From contig NZ_LR215042.1 of NCBI RefSeq assembly GCF_900660695.1, positions 1 to 64,000 on the forward strand: a DNA stretch of 64,000 nucleotides, given 5' to 3'. The notes under the pieces are model-generated. The model was not told the origin of the DNA, searched no databases, and saw only the letters and a program-made list of their open reading frames with translations. Below, in pieces: positions 10,722 through 21,348 of the stretch. Position numbers and translations under genes: made by a program. The stretch is from Mycoplasmopsis meleagridis (lineage in GTDB: Bacteria > Bacillota_I > Bacilli_A > Mycoplasmatales > Metamycoplasmataceae). Within the stretch, counting starts at the first letter, position 1. Each line of letters begins with the position of its first letter.

Positions 10722-12041
10722 CTAATCAATTATTTTTATAAAACTTTTGTCTTTTAAAGCATTAAATAATGTTTCATTTATATCTTTTTTTATTTGAATT
10801 TGGTAACCTAATTTGGAAAATGCGTTTTGAGCAGTTTTGTAAATATCAGGATCGTTTAAAGCAAAAATAAAACTTAATCTATTTATTTTATCTGCGTATG
10901 GAGTATTTTTAAAAGACAAAAGAATTTTGTCTTCTGATTCTGATGAATTTTCACTAAGAGGTAATTTTGTAGGCAACTTTTCTGCAATTGGAGTAATTTG
11001 ATTTATGTAAGCTAGTATAGCCTTATCTGTTGTATCAGCATTATTTTTGTAAGGAGAATAGGGATTATCTTTAGAAATTTGATTAAACAATCTATTAGCA
11101 GAAGGACTATAAAAACCAGTTAGAGAATAGTCATTAGTAGTTGAAGAATTAATTTTAGAAAGATCTTCATAGTTTCAAAGCAAACCATAATTATTATTAT
11201 CAACTTCGAAACCAGCATAGCCTTTTAATTCCGTGTCATAAGGGCTATTGGTTAGAATTTCGCTACTATTTTTTTTCAAAACTTTTGAATAATCAGGAGA
11301 ATTTTTTAAAAAATTATTAAAGTCATTAACATCTTTGATTAAGCCATAGCCTTGAAGGAAAAAATCATCTGTTGAAATTTTAGTATCGTCTGATTTTTTC
11401 CAAATTTGAATTAATTTCTTTTTTAAGGCATATTGATTGAGGTTGTAGTTTTCAATACTTGTTGTTAAATCTTTATCGTATTTAAAAGATGAATCAATAG
11501 TTTTTAATTGCTTTGGATCAGAAATTTGAAAATACTTATAAACTAACAAAAGTTTACTTATTTCTTCCCTTATTTTACTTTTATCGTTTGCTCAATAAGC
11601 CTTAAAAATAGACGAATTAGGAATTTCATCAGGAGTTACTTGATTAGTTGCAATTATTTTAGAATAATCATTAATATCCGTATTTTTAACTAATTCAATA
11701 TTTTTCTTTAAGAAAAAATTTTTATCTTTGTTTAATTGATTTTGAGCATATAGTTGAAAAGCTAAATAAGAATCATTAAATAATTGGCTAGAAATAGAAT
11801 TAACATCATTTTTTAGTTTATTTAAATTATCATTATTACTTATATCAATACCATAAAGAGAAGCTAAAGTAGAATTTAATCAATCCTGTTCTATTGTGTT
11901 AATAGTTATTTCACTAGATAAAGTTTTGTCTTGTTTAATTTTTTCAGTTGTTTCAACCTTATTACCACAAGCAACAGCTAAAAAAGGAAAGCAAGCAGAA
12001 GAACTTATTAAACCCAATTTTAAAAATTTATTTAATTTCAT
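10722..12041 (-). CDS. P60-like membrane lipoprotein
   Basis: A 439-residue lipoprotein: basic N-terminus, hydrophobic core and lipobox LAVAC with Cys25 as the lipid-modified residue. The rest is hydrophilic, lysine- and asparagine-rich, with no enzyme motif. AAGGAG lies 5 bases before the ATG. It starts 10 bases after the P80 stop and ends 7 bases before hinT. In M. hominis P60 forms a surface complex with P80 and binds HinT; equivalence here is inferred from gene order, size and the lipobox. Several UGA codons encode Trp. Confidence 0.82.
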
Positions 12042-12051
12042 TGTTCTCCTT

Positions 12052-14232
12052 TTATCTATTTTTAAATAAATTAAGTAAACTTATTAATTTTTCATTTAAT
12101 AAATAGTCAGCTGTTTTTTGATAATTATCGTTATTATTAACGAAATAAGTTTGATTATCTTTTGATTCAAAATATGCATCAGCTTCGTTTTTTGTTCTCT
12201 CTTCCATTCATTTGCTGATATTTTCTGTAATGTTTAAGGCTTTTTCTGCATTAACAGCATTAATAGCATTTTTGTTTAAAGAAATTAAATTATTTATTTC
12301 TTCTTCTGTGTAAGAAGGATTTTCCTTATTTGCAACATTATACTTAGGGTTGAAAATATTAGTTTGTTTTTTTAAATATTCCTTGAAATCAGGGCTATTA
12401 AGCATAACATCATTAATGTAATTATCGTTTGTTAAAGTACTATTTATAACATTAATGGCATTATAATTAACACCACTTAATTGAGAATATTTGTTTTTGA
12501 GAACATAGTCGTTTTGAATCATTTTGATAATAGTATTTATGTTATCATTTGTATTATTTTTAACAATATCTTGCATATTTATGAGTGAAACGCCTTTTTT
12601 TGTTAAAACAATATAAGTATCAGAAGAATCTTTTAACTTGTAAAAAGTATAAAGTTGCTTATTTTCATTTTTATTAGGACCAATATCAAACGTTTTTTCA
12701 AATTCATCAGTTATTAATTCTTTGAATTTATCATCATATAAACCAGTTTTTTTGGCATTATCTGTATTATCAAAAGCTTTTTGAATTTCTTCATTATATT
12801 TAGTAATTTTTTCTTTTTTCTTATCAAAAGTATCAGAAGATTCAAAAGTAGGAGCAGTTATTTTTAAATATGAATTAATGTTATTTTGAATATTTTTTAA
12901 CATTCCAAATAAATCTATTTCTTTTATTTGTTCTTTGTTATTTAATAGTATTTCTTTAATTGCAACAAAAGCTTTTAAAGCATTATCATCATTGGTAAAA
13001 AGAGAAGAAAGTGAAATTAGTCCTTGAGTACCAAAATTATTTTTAATGGCATCATCATCGTTAGAAAGTTTTTGCAATATATCATTATAAAGTTTTGCGT
13101 TAGCTGGCAAATCAGTATTATTTTCAGAGTTTAATAAATTTGCATATTCGCTAAAAGGCTTAAAATTATCTTTTATTTTGTCGTATGAATAAACAATATT
13201 TTTTTCTTCATTGGAACTAATTGGTCAAGCAAACATAAGTCTTTTGAAAAGCTCTTTATCAACATTTCAATTGTCTGAATTTTTAACTTTTGCAATTCCA
13301 GGAAGAGTAAATTGACTAATGACATATGGATTATCATTTTTTAAATAATGTTCTATAAAAGGTTTAGCTGATTTTTGAGAAGGAAGAAAGCTTTCAGTCA
13401 TGAAACTTATATATTTGTTGTTGATTTTGAAATAATTTCCATCTAGATTATTATTGGTTATTTCTTTTAACCAAGAAAAAACTTTTTCGCCTTTTTTTAT
13501 AACAGTATTATCAGAAGTATTTTGTATATCACTATTCGCAACACGATCAATTATGTCATCAATTGAGTTAGTAGAAAGTTTAAAACGTCTTAATGCATCT
13601 GGTTTAATATGTTCAAAAACACTATTATTTATAGCTTCTTCTTCATTAGTAGCACCATTATATTTGTCAATTAAAAGTTGATTAAATTGCGTTTGTCAAT
13701 TATCATAGCCATATTTTTTGATAGTATCATTTTTGATGTCTTTTAATTCATTTGAATATTGATTTTTAAGTTCATCAATTGTTTTTAACTGGATATTAGT
13801 ATTCCTAGTTTCGCCATTTTTAAGTGAAGCATTTCATAATTTTTGATATTCAACTGAAGCTTTTTGTTCTTGATCATAAAGATAGTAAATAGCTAATTTA
13901 TTAATTTCCTTTAATTGAGCTTGATAATTATTTTCTGTTTGTTCTTTATTTACATCTTCTACATAACCAACATTGAAGTTAATTTTTTTACCATTAGCAT
14001 TGAAAGTATAGAGATTTTGTTGTCTAGAGATAGGATCAATATATTCATTTCTAGTTCCAGTTACTGCTAAAGGGATAGTTATTCCAATAACAATAGCTGC
14101 TGTTAAAACTGAACCCAAAATAAAAATTGATCTTCCTTTTCTTTTTTTAACTTGAATCTTGGAATTTTTAGTTTCATGTTGTGCATTTTTCTTTGCTAAA
14201 CGTTCAAAAAATGTCTCTTTTCTTTTAGCCAT
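12052..14232 (-). CDS. P80-like membrane protein
   Basis: A 726-residue protein with a basic N-terminus (MAKRKETFFERLAKK) and one hydrophobic segment at about residues 35-58 that has no lipobox cysteine, so it looks like a signal anchor. The large outside part is rich in Asn, Lys and Asp with no recognised domain. GGAGAAAAT precedes the ATG at 14232; the longer frame back to 14436 has no support. It heads the P80-P60-HinT set, as in Mycoplasma hominis, where P80 is cleaved and surface exposed. The role in recruiting HinT is family knowledge and not visible here. Confidence 0.8.
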
Positions 14233-14417
14233 ATTTTCTCCATAATGCATTAAGTAATTAATATTAATTATATTATGAAAATCTAAATTAATATTCAATA
14301 TGTAAGAGAGCTTAAATGTTGAAAAATCAGAAATATTTTTATCAAGATTAAAATTAACAAAAAAGTTCTTTTTAAAGTATTTTAAGGTAAAATTAAGTTG
14401 TAAGTCAATATTTTGTA

Positions 14418-14448
14418 AGAGTTGCAAAGTTTGCAACTCTTTGTTTTT
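14418..14448 (+). promoter_or_regulatory. Terminator-like hairpin in front of rimP-nusA (possible attenuator)
   Basis: Perfect 10-bp inverted repeat AGAGTTGCAA/TTGCAACTCT with a 3-base loop, then TTGTTTTT, only 14 bases before the rimP ATG. On the forward strand this has intrinsic-terminator form but no forward gene ends here. It may be an attenuator or a protein-binding palindrome between the divergent P80 and rimP operons. Confidence 0.5.
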
Positions 14449-14461
14449 AAAAAAGGCAAAT

Positions 14462-14896
14462 ATGAATTGAGAAAATTTATTAAAAAAAGAATTTGGCGAA
14501 ATTATTTTAGAAACTAAAAAAATTAACGAAAACGGAATGATAATTTTGGATGTGAAAATTAATAGTCACGATTCAAAAATAGTTGAAAAATATACTTATT
14601 TAATCAATAATTTTATCGATCGCAAAGTTAATACTAATTTAGATTTTGATTATTTATCAGTTAGTTCTGCGGGATTAAAAATAGATTATAAAATAGATGA
14701 ATTAGATAAATTAATAAATGAATATGTAGAAATTTATTTAAATAAAAGTTTAAATAAAAAGGATTTATTTATTGGACAATTGTTGCAAAATGAAGAAAAT
14801 AGTATTTTACTTAAGTGAAATGACAAAGGCCAATTTAAAAAACAAGTAATTACAAAAGATTTGATATCTAAAATAAAAAAACACATCAAAATTTAA
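14462..14896 (+). CDS. rimP: Ribosome maturation factor RimP
   Basis: A 144-residue protein required for late 30S subunit maturation. It shows the RimP/DUF150 pattern: N-terminal alpha/beta half with the YLSVSSAGLKID stretch (family: LEVSSPGLDRPL) and a C-terminal SH3-like half. The proline of the family motif is replaced by alanine. The second codon TGA encodes Trp... the protein starts MNWENLLKKEF. AAAAAAGG lies upstream as a moderate ribosome binding site. It is first in rimP-nusA-ylxR-infB, the conserved order across Firmicutes, which strongly supports the call. Confidence 0.85.
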
Positions 14897-14904
14897 GAGG
14901 AAAT

Positions 14905-16491
14905 ATGGCAAAGAAAATTGAAACTAAAGAATTAAACTATGAAAAACAATTTTTTAAATCAATTCTTGAATATAGCGTTAACCACAATATTTCTTTAGAT
15001 AGTGTCATTGATGTTTTTAATCAACAAACAACAAAAATTATTAAGAAAAAATTAGATCAAGATGCCGAAATAGTCTATGAATTAGACAAAAAAAACAAAA
15101 TAGCTAAACTCTATAATTTATATGTTAGTGTTGTTGACAATGATCCAGAAATAATTAGAGACATTGAAAACAACCCAGAAATTCGTTTTTATAATATTAC
15201 TTTAAATGAAGCTAAATTGTATTATCCAGAAGTTAAAGTTGATGACATCATTAAAGCACCAGTTAGTTTAAGTTGAATTAGTGAGTCTAAAAATTCTAAT
15301 ATAAAACTAATTGCGAAAGTACTTTTTAATTCTATTGTTCAAGGAATTAAATTATTGGAAAAGAAAATAATTTATGATAAATACTCTTGCATGATAGGAC
15401 AAAAAATTATGGCAGAATTTGTTTCTCAAACTGATAAAGGAAATTGAAATGTAATTTTGCTTGATCCTAGTGGTTTACATAATGTGAGCGCATTTTTACC
15501 TAGATCTTTACTAAATGGACAAAGAGATATTAAGCGTGGTCAAAAATTAGAAGTTGTTATTGAAAGTGTAGAAGAAGATACTAAATTAAGTCAAATTAAA
15601 GTTTCATTAGATTCTCCACTTATGGTTGAAGCAGAATTAAAAGAAAATATTCCTGAAATTAATGAAGGATTAATTACCATTTATAAAATTCAAAGAAAAC
15701 CCGGCGAAAGAACGAAAGTAGCTTTAAAAAAGACAAATTCTTCAAATTCTGATTTTGATTTGCATGGCGCTATTATTGGTATTAACAGCAATAGAATCAA
15801 TTCAATAAGAAGTAAATTGAATAATGAAAGAATTGATATTATCGAATATAGTGACGATTTAATTACTTTTATAAAGAATGCTCTATCTCCTGCTAAAGTA
15901 ATTGATATTCTTAAAAAAGAAGAAAAAAACAATGACTATTATGTTATTGTTCTCAAAGAATCAATTACTACAGCAATAGGTAAGAAAGGAGTTAATGCAT
16001 CATTAGCTTCTTCTTTAACTGGAACTCATTTAGATATTGTAGATACTGAAAAAGCTGATGAATTAGGCTTAGAATACGATAAAAATGCATTATCTTTATT
16101 ATCACAATTCAATTATTCATCTAATAAAAAAGTAAATTCTAATAATAGAAAAGAAAGAAAGAACAATTTAACATCTTTTGATTTTAACATGGATACTTTT
16201 GATAAAGATGTTGCTGCCTTTGAATTACAAGAACAAGAAGATAATAACAAATATAGTGATCTTAATTTTGACGAATTGTTTAAACAACATGAAAAAGAAC
16301 TTAATGAATTAGAAAAAGAACAAGAAGAGACAATAAGCGAAGAATTAGCTAAAGAAGAAATCAAAAAAGATATTAAAAATTACAAAAAAGCTAAAAAAGT
16401 TATTGAAGATTTTAAAATAGATGATGATCTTACTAATTTCGGACTTGATAAAAACATTGATTTATCAGATTTGAATGATGAAGAATGATAA
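14905..16491 (+). CDS. nusA: Transcription termination/antitermination factor NusA
   Basis: A 528-residue RNA polymerase partner controlling pausing, termination and antitermination. Domains in order: N-terminal polymerase-binding domain (1-130), S1 (about 165-225), two KH domains (about 235-385, including VVLKESITTAIGKKGVNASLAS), and a long acidic, Glu/Lys-rich tail from about 410. In-frame TGAs (15274, 15445) encode Trp, and the last codon before TAA at 16489 is also TGA, so the protein ends in Trp. AGAGGAAAT precedes the ATG. The end overlaps ylxR by up to 17 bases. Confidence 0.94.
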
Positions 16492-16759
16492 AAAAGTTAC
16501 AAGAAAATGCATTGTAACAAATCAAATTTTTCCAGTAGAAGAATTGGTAAGATTTAACTATAAAAAAGAATTAAACGAAATTTTGCTTGATAAAGAAAAA
16601 AAATTAAAGGGAAGAGGATGCTATTTCTATCCAACAAGAACTAATTGGGAATTGTTAACTAGAAAAAGAGGATTAAATAAAGCTTTTAGAACAAATGTTT
16701 CGAATGAAACATATAATAAATTTACGGCAGATTTGGAGGAATTAAAATGACTAAAGTAA
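16475..16759 (+). CDS. YlxR-family RNA-binding protein (RnpM-like)
   Basis: A 94-residue basic protein with the YlxR pattern: RKCIVTNQIFPVEELVRF near the start and GRGCYFYP in the middle. In Firmicutes YlxR (RnpM) binds RNase P RNA and tunes its activity. It starts inside the 3' end of nusA at either of two adjacent ATGs (16475, 16478). The TGA at 16748 is not a stop under code 4; the frame adds Trp-Leu-Lys and ends at TAA 16757-16759, overlapping the infB start by 13 bases. Location between nusA and infB is the family's hallmark. Confidence 0.88.
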
Positions 16760-18570
16760 AAAGAATAACAAATGATGAAAATATCAAACAATCATTATTA
16801 CATGTTAAAACAGAAATAAAAGATGGTGTTTTTATTTTTAGCGGTAAAATGCCTCTTAATGAATTTGCAAAGAAAATAAATGTTAATGCAAATGAAATCA
16901 TTAAGAAATTCTTTTTAAAAGGTCATGTTTTTACAATTAATCATATTCTAGACGAAGAACAAATTGCCGGAATTTGTATGGATCAAGGCCTTGATTTTAG
17001 GAAAGAGCAAAATATAGATGCTGCTAATTTTCTTAATGAAATTGATTTTAAAGATGATGTTAAATTATTAAAGAAACGTGATCCTATTGTAACAGTAATG
17101 GGTCATGTAGATCATGGTAAAACAACTTTAATTGATTATATTCGTAAAACTAATGTAACTTCAACTGAAAGCTCAGGAATTACACAACATACAGGCGCCT
17201 ATCAAGCATTACATAATAACAATAGAATAACTTTTATTGACACACCGGGACATGAAGTTTTTGATCAAATGCGTTCTAGAGGTGCAAAAATTACTGATGT
17301 AATTATATTAGTTGTAGCTGCTGATGATGGTGTTATGCCACAGACTAAAGAAGCAATAAAACATGCTAAAAGTGCAGAAGTTCCTATAATAGTATTCATT
17401 AATAAAATTGATAAAACTAATAAGAATTTAGAGAGAATAAAAAGAGAACTTGCTGATAATGATTTAGTTGTCGAAGAATACGGGGGTAATGTACCAGTTG
17501 TTTTAGGATCAGCTATTAACGGAACAGGAATTGATGAATTACTTACACAAATAGTTCTATTAACTGATATTATGGAACTAAAAGCTAATTTTAATCGTTA
17601 TCCTTTTGGTACAGTCATTGAAAGTAAAATTGATAAGGGGATAGGAGCTTTAACAACTGTTATTGTAGAAAACGGAAGAATGGAAAAAGGAGACTTTATA
17701 ATAGCTGGATCGTCTTTTGGTAGAGTGAAAATGATGTTAGATCCTTCTAATATGAAGCAAATTGACTATGCAACTCCAGGAATGCCAGTTATTTTTAGTG
17801 GTTTAAATATCGCACCACTTGCTGGAGAAAGATTTATTGGCATTTATGACGAAAAATTAGCTAAAAAGTTAGCTAATGAAAAAGCTCAAAAAGATAGAAA
17901 TGATATCTTATTCAATAAAAGTCAGACAAATAATAAACTTAATCAAGGCAAAAAAATTGTTAATTTAATTATTAGATCTGATGTTCAAGGAACAGCAGAA
18001 GCGTTAGAAAGTTCATTAGCAAAATTATCTAATGATGAAGCAATGATAAGAGTCATAAGCGCACAAGCTGGAATTGTATCTAATTCAGATTTGTTATTAG
18101 CACAAGCATCTAATGCTTTGATAGTTATGTTTAATAATAAACCCTCTTCAATTACTAAACAAATGGCAAAACAACATGGTGTTTCTTTAAGTTATCATAA
18201 TGTCGTTTATAAAGTTGTTGAAGAAATCGAAGCTTTATTAGAGGCTCAAAAAACTATTGTCTACGAAGAAAAAATAATTGGTTCTGCAAGAGTTGCTCGT
18301 TTATTTAAATATTCTAAAGTCGGAATTATTGCCGGTTGTATAATGAACGAAGGAAGCGTAAAATTAGGTTGCAAAGTTAAAGTTTTTAGAAATAAAAAAA
18401 TGATTCATGAAGGCTTTATTGAAACTCTTCAAAGAGAAAAAAATGAAGTTAAAGAAGTTTCAAATGGTAAAGACTTCGGCACTCATTTACGTAAATATAA
18501 TGATGTTCAAGTTGATGATATTTTTGAATTTTATGAAGATGTTCCTGTTACTAATAAGACTATAAAATAG
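16747..18570 (+). CDS. infB: Translation initiation factor IF-2
   Basis: A 607-residue GTPase that brings formyl-methionyl tRNA to the 30S subunit. The IF2-N domain (about 30-85) is followed by the G domain: GHVDHGKTT near residue 118, DTPGHE, and NKID near 217; then domains II-IV, with the C-terminal fMet-tRNA binding fold. It is the short mollicute form lacking a long N-terminal extension. AGGAGG-like GGAGGA sits about 8 bases before the ATG at 16747. It overlaps ylxR, so the pair is probably translationally coupled. Confidence 0.96.
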   Translation: MTKVKRITNDENIKQSLLHVKTEIKDGVFIFSGKMPLNEFAKKINVNANEIIKKFFLKGHVFTINHILDEEQIAGICMDQGLDFRKEQNIDAANFLNEIDFKDDVKLLKKRDPIVTVMGHVDHGKTTLIDYIRKTNVTSTESSGITQHTGAYQALHNNNRITFIDTPGHEVFDQMRSRGAKITDVIILVVAADDGVMPQTKEAIKHAKSAEVPIIVFINKIDKTNKNLERIKRELADNDLVVEEYGGNVPVVLGSAINGTGIDELLTQIVLLTDIMELKANFNRYPFGTVIESKIDKGIGALTTVIVENGRMEKGDFIIAGSSFGRVKMMLDPSNMKQIDYATPGMPVIFSGLNIAPLAGERFIGIYDEKLAKKLANEKAQKDRNDILFNKSQTNNKLNQGKKIVNLIIRSDVQGTAEALESSLAKLSNDEAMIRVISAQAGIVSNSDLLLAQASNALIVMFNNKPSSITKQMAKQHGVSLSYHNVVYKVVEEIEALLEAQKTIVYEEKIIGSARVARLFKYSKVGIIAGCIMNEGSVKLGCKVKVFRNKKMIHEGFIETLQREKNEVKEVSNGKDFGTHLRKYNDVQVDDIFEFYEDVPVTNKTIK

Positions 18571-18576
18571 GTAATT

Positions 18577-19092
18577 ATGAATTTAAAAGAGTATGTTAGA
18601 GATATTCATGATTTTCCCAAAAAAGGAATAGTTTTCAAAGATATTTCACCTTTGTTAAATAATGGGGAAAAATATCACTATGTAATTAAAAAAATTGCAG
18701 AGTTAGTTAAAGATTGTGATGTTATAGTATCGCCAGATGCAAGAGGATTTTTATTTGGTGCCCCAACTGCAGTTTTGTTATCCAAACCTTTTGTTATGGT
18801 TAGGAAAGCTGGAAAATTACCAGGTGAAACAATTAAACTTAATTATCAATTACAATATGGTGAAAATATTTTAGAAATTCAAACAAATCAATTAAAACAA
18901 AATCAACAAGTAGCAATAATCGATGATGTTTTAGCAACGGGAGGGACTGTATCTGCTATTAAAAAATTAGTAGAATCGCAAGGAGCAATTGTTAAAAAAA
19001 TTGTTAATTTTATCGAGTTAATTTCTCTTAAGGGTAGAGAAAAATTCGAGAAAGAAAACATCGAAGTAAGTTCGATATTGCATTATGAATAA
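18577..19092 (+). CDS. apt: Adenine phosphoribosyltransferase
   Basis: A 171-residue purine salvage enzyme making AMP from adenine and PRPP. The PRPP-binding motif VAIIDDVLATGGT is near residues 110-122, and SPDARGFLFGAP near residue 50 is typical of Apt. Length is normal. It starts 6 bases after infB and its last bases overlap the next membrane-protein gene by 8, so it is part of the same operon. Salvage of bases is expected in an organism without purine synthesis. Confidence 0.95.
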   Translation: MNLKEYVRDIHDFPKKGIVFKDISPLLNNGEKYHYVIKKIAELVKDCDVIVSPDARGFLFGAPTAVLLSKPFVMVRKAGKLPGETIKLNYQLQYGENILEIQTNQLKQNQQVAIIDDVLATGGTVSAIKKLVESQGAIVKKIVNFIELISLKGREKFEKENIEVSSILHYE

Positions 19093-19693
19093 AATAAATA
19101 GGAAAGAAAAAAAGAAAATTTTCAATGTACGAAATTTGGTTTTTATATCAATTTATTTATCTTTGTTCTTATTAGCAGGACTAACAGGTTATTTTGGTTA
19201 TATTCCAATTTTGCATACCACAATTACTTATTTACCTGTAATAGTAGTTATTGCGACGATACATTTAGAATTTAAAGGCGCTCTAGTAAGTGGGCTAGGT
19301 TTTGGCTTTAGTTCGTTAATTGCGGCTTATTTATATGGAAGTACTAGATATCAATATATTGATATTTCAGTTTTGCCTAGATTATTAATGGCTATATTTG
19401 TGTTTTTAGCATATAAATTAGTTAATTATGAATTAAAACCAAAATTATATAAATTTATTTTTCTTTCACTTTTAGCAACAGAATTAAATGTAATTTTAAC
19501 AATTAGTGCTCAATATGTTCATAATATTATTTCTCCATTAAGATATATTCTAGGAGTTAGAGAGTGAGCAATAACTCATGTTATTAATTTAGTTTCTGAA
19601 CCTATATTAGCAATTTTTTTGTCAATTATTTTGTATAGATTTGTTAATTACATGCGAAAAAAATATTTATATAATCAAAAAATTAAATTTTAA
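19085..19693 (+). CDS. ECF transporter S component-like membrane protein
   Basis: A 202-residue hydrophobic protein with about five or six membrane segments and a short basic N-terminus (NKINRKEKKK). Size, basic start, and a glycine-rich loop with a small-residue helix (KGALVSGLGFGFSSLIAA) resemble substrate-binding S components of ECF vitamin transporters, which work with a shared EcfA/T module. No EcfA or EcfT gene lies in this window, and the ligand cannot be predicted. An in-frame TGA at 19565 encodes Trp. It overlaps apt by 8 bases; a purine-related ligand is possible but unproven. Confidence 0.6.
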
Positions 19694-19721
19694 TTTAAAA
19701 AGCCTGAAAAGGCTTTTTAAA
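19694..19721. terminator. Bidirectional terminator
   Basis: Stem TTTAAAAAGCC/GGCTTTTTAAA (11 bp) with loop TGAAAA. It ends the rimP-to-ECF operon and, on the other strand, the YihY-like gene, whose stop (19717-19719) lies in the right arm. Confidence 0.88.
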
Positions 19722-20796
19722 ATTGTTTAAATCAATATTTTTTTGGTAATGTTCACTGCTTATTATTTTTGAAAAAGGCATTATTAACTATAAGACCTAA
19801 ATATAGGAAAAAGCTAATAAATGTAACAAAGAGGGCAATATACATAAAAACAGCTATTATTCCGTAGCGCGAATAATTAATTAATTTAGTTAGTAACCCA
19901 AAAATCATTATAAAAAATGTTATTAAAACGGATGATATTAAAGCACCAGGATAATTATGTTTTAATTCTCAATTTTTAAAAGAAGGAGCAAAAATATAAA
20001 GCAAAATTATTCCTAAAAATAAAGCTATTAGTAAAAAGATTAAAAAAGAAGGATAAAAAAACGCATCAGTTTGAATAGCTTTATCAAAAGCATTAAAAAA
20101 GGTTAAATATATAATTATTCAAACAAATAAATACAAGCAAATTCCTAATGTAATAAAACATCCTTTTAATCTATTTAATGCAAAGTTACCGGGATTATCA
20201 TGTTCGTAAATTAAATTTTGTAAGTAGATAAATTTTCCAAATCCTGATGAGCTAAGTCAAATTGAAATAAGTGCAGAAAGCACTATTGCAACCACACTTA
20301 AAGTACTTTTTGGGGCAATAATTTCTGCTATTTCAGAACCATTAAAAGCCGATTTAATACCAGGAATAATTCTTATTAAAATTACTTCAACAAACAAGTT
20401 ATTGTAATTAGGAATTAAAGAAAGAAGCGCAAGTAAAACAACAATTATCGGGACAAAAGAAACAAGAAAGTAGAAAGCTAAAGCAACAGGAAGCATTCGA
20501 TATTCTTTTTTAAAAAATTTATCTTTAATTTCTTGAATTAATTGTTTTTTATCTTTGTCACTATGTCTAAGCGTTAAAACATATGATTTATGTCTTTTTC
20601 AAATAAAAATATTCAAGATTAGGCCAATAAATTTATCTATTATAGTTTCTATTCATGGTCTTTCTTTTTTAATACCAATTAGTTTATTTTTTAATATTGA
20701 ATTATTAATTTTTTTCCTATAAAGTTTTTTAATTTTTCTTTGTCTTGTACTGCTTGTTATGTAACCTTTTATTTTTTTTGAGTTTTCTAAAAACAT
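19717..20796 (-). CDS. YihY/BrkB family membrane protein
   Basis: A 359-residue protein with a basic cytoplasmic N-terminal part of about 100 residues and six predicted membrane segments. The first segments carry ALAFYFLVSFVPIIVVLLAL, the conserved opening of the YihY/BrkB (formerly RNase BN) family, and a later SSSGFGKFIYLQN stretch also fits. The biochemical function of the family is not settled. The ATG at 20794-20796 lies one base after the rpiB stop (TAA-A-ATG), so they form an operon. UGA codons at several places encode Trp. Confidence 0.75.
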
Positions 20797-20797
20797 T

Positions 20798-21259
20798 TTA
20801 TGAGCAATTAATATCTTCGTCTATTTGTTCAATTCTAGCTTGATGTCTTCCCCCTTCATATTGAGTATTAAGGTATTCATCAAGCATTTTTTTTGCTTTA
20901 TCAATAGGAGTAATTCTTCCACCCATAACTAGAATATTAGCATTATTATGCATTTTAGACATTTTAGCATCTTCAACTGAAGTAACTCTAGCAGCTCTAA
21001 TGTTTTCGTGTCTATTTAAAGCATAAGATATACCTAATCCAGTTCCACAAAAGCCTAAACCAAAAGTTATTTCCTTATGATTGTTAATGTAGTTAGCTAG
21101 TTTGTGTCCTTGAGTAGCATAAGAAATAGGTTTTGAAGAATCTTCTGGGCCTAAATCTACTGTTTCAAAACCCTTTTCAATCAAGTAATTTTTTAATTCA
21201 TTTTTTAAATCAGCACCAGCATGATCACTAGCTAGAGCAACAATTTTTTTATTGTCCAT
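20798..21259 (-). CDS. rpiB: Ribose-5-phosphate isomerase B (RpiB/LacA/LacB family)
   Basis: A 153-residue sugar-phosphate isomerase interconverting ribose-5-phosphate and ribulose-5-phosphate in the pentose phosphate pathway. Characteristic motifs are ALASDHAGADLKNEL at the start, GFCGTGLGISYALN around residue 73 with the active-site Cys, and the NILVMGGR stretch. AAGGAGG precedes the ATG at 21259, which decides against the longer frame from 21277. It is first of a two-gene reverse operon with the YihY-like gene. Confidence 0.93.
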   Translation of the reverse strand: MDNKKIVALASDHAGADLKNELKNYLIEKGFETVDLGPEDSSKPISYATQGHKLANYINNHKEITFGLGFCGTGLGISYALNRHENIRAARVTSVEDAKMSKMHNNANILVMGGRITPIDKAKKMLDEYLNTQYEGGRHQARIEQIDEDINCS

Positions 21260-21348
21260 ATTTGGCCTCCTTAACACAAAAAGTAAGGAAAAGTTTATAT
21301 TTTTTCCATTGTATTGATATTTTACAATTATTTTTAATTAAGTAGTGT

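Noticed and set aside
14233-14436. Upstream extension of the P80 frame to an ATG at 14436
   Set aside because: The ATG at 14232 has GGAGAAAAT and the typical basic-hydrophobic N-terminus; the extension has neither and includes a palindrome.
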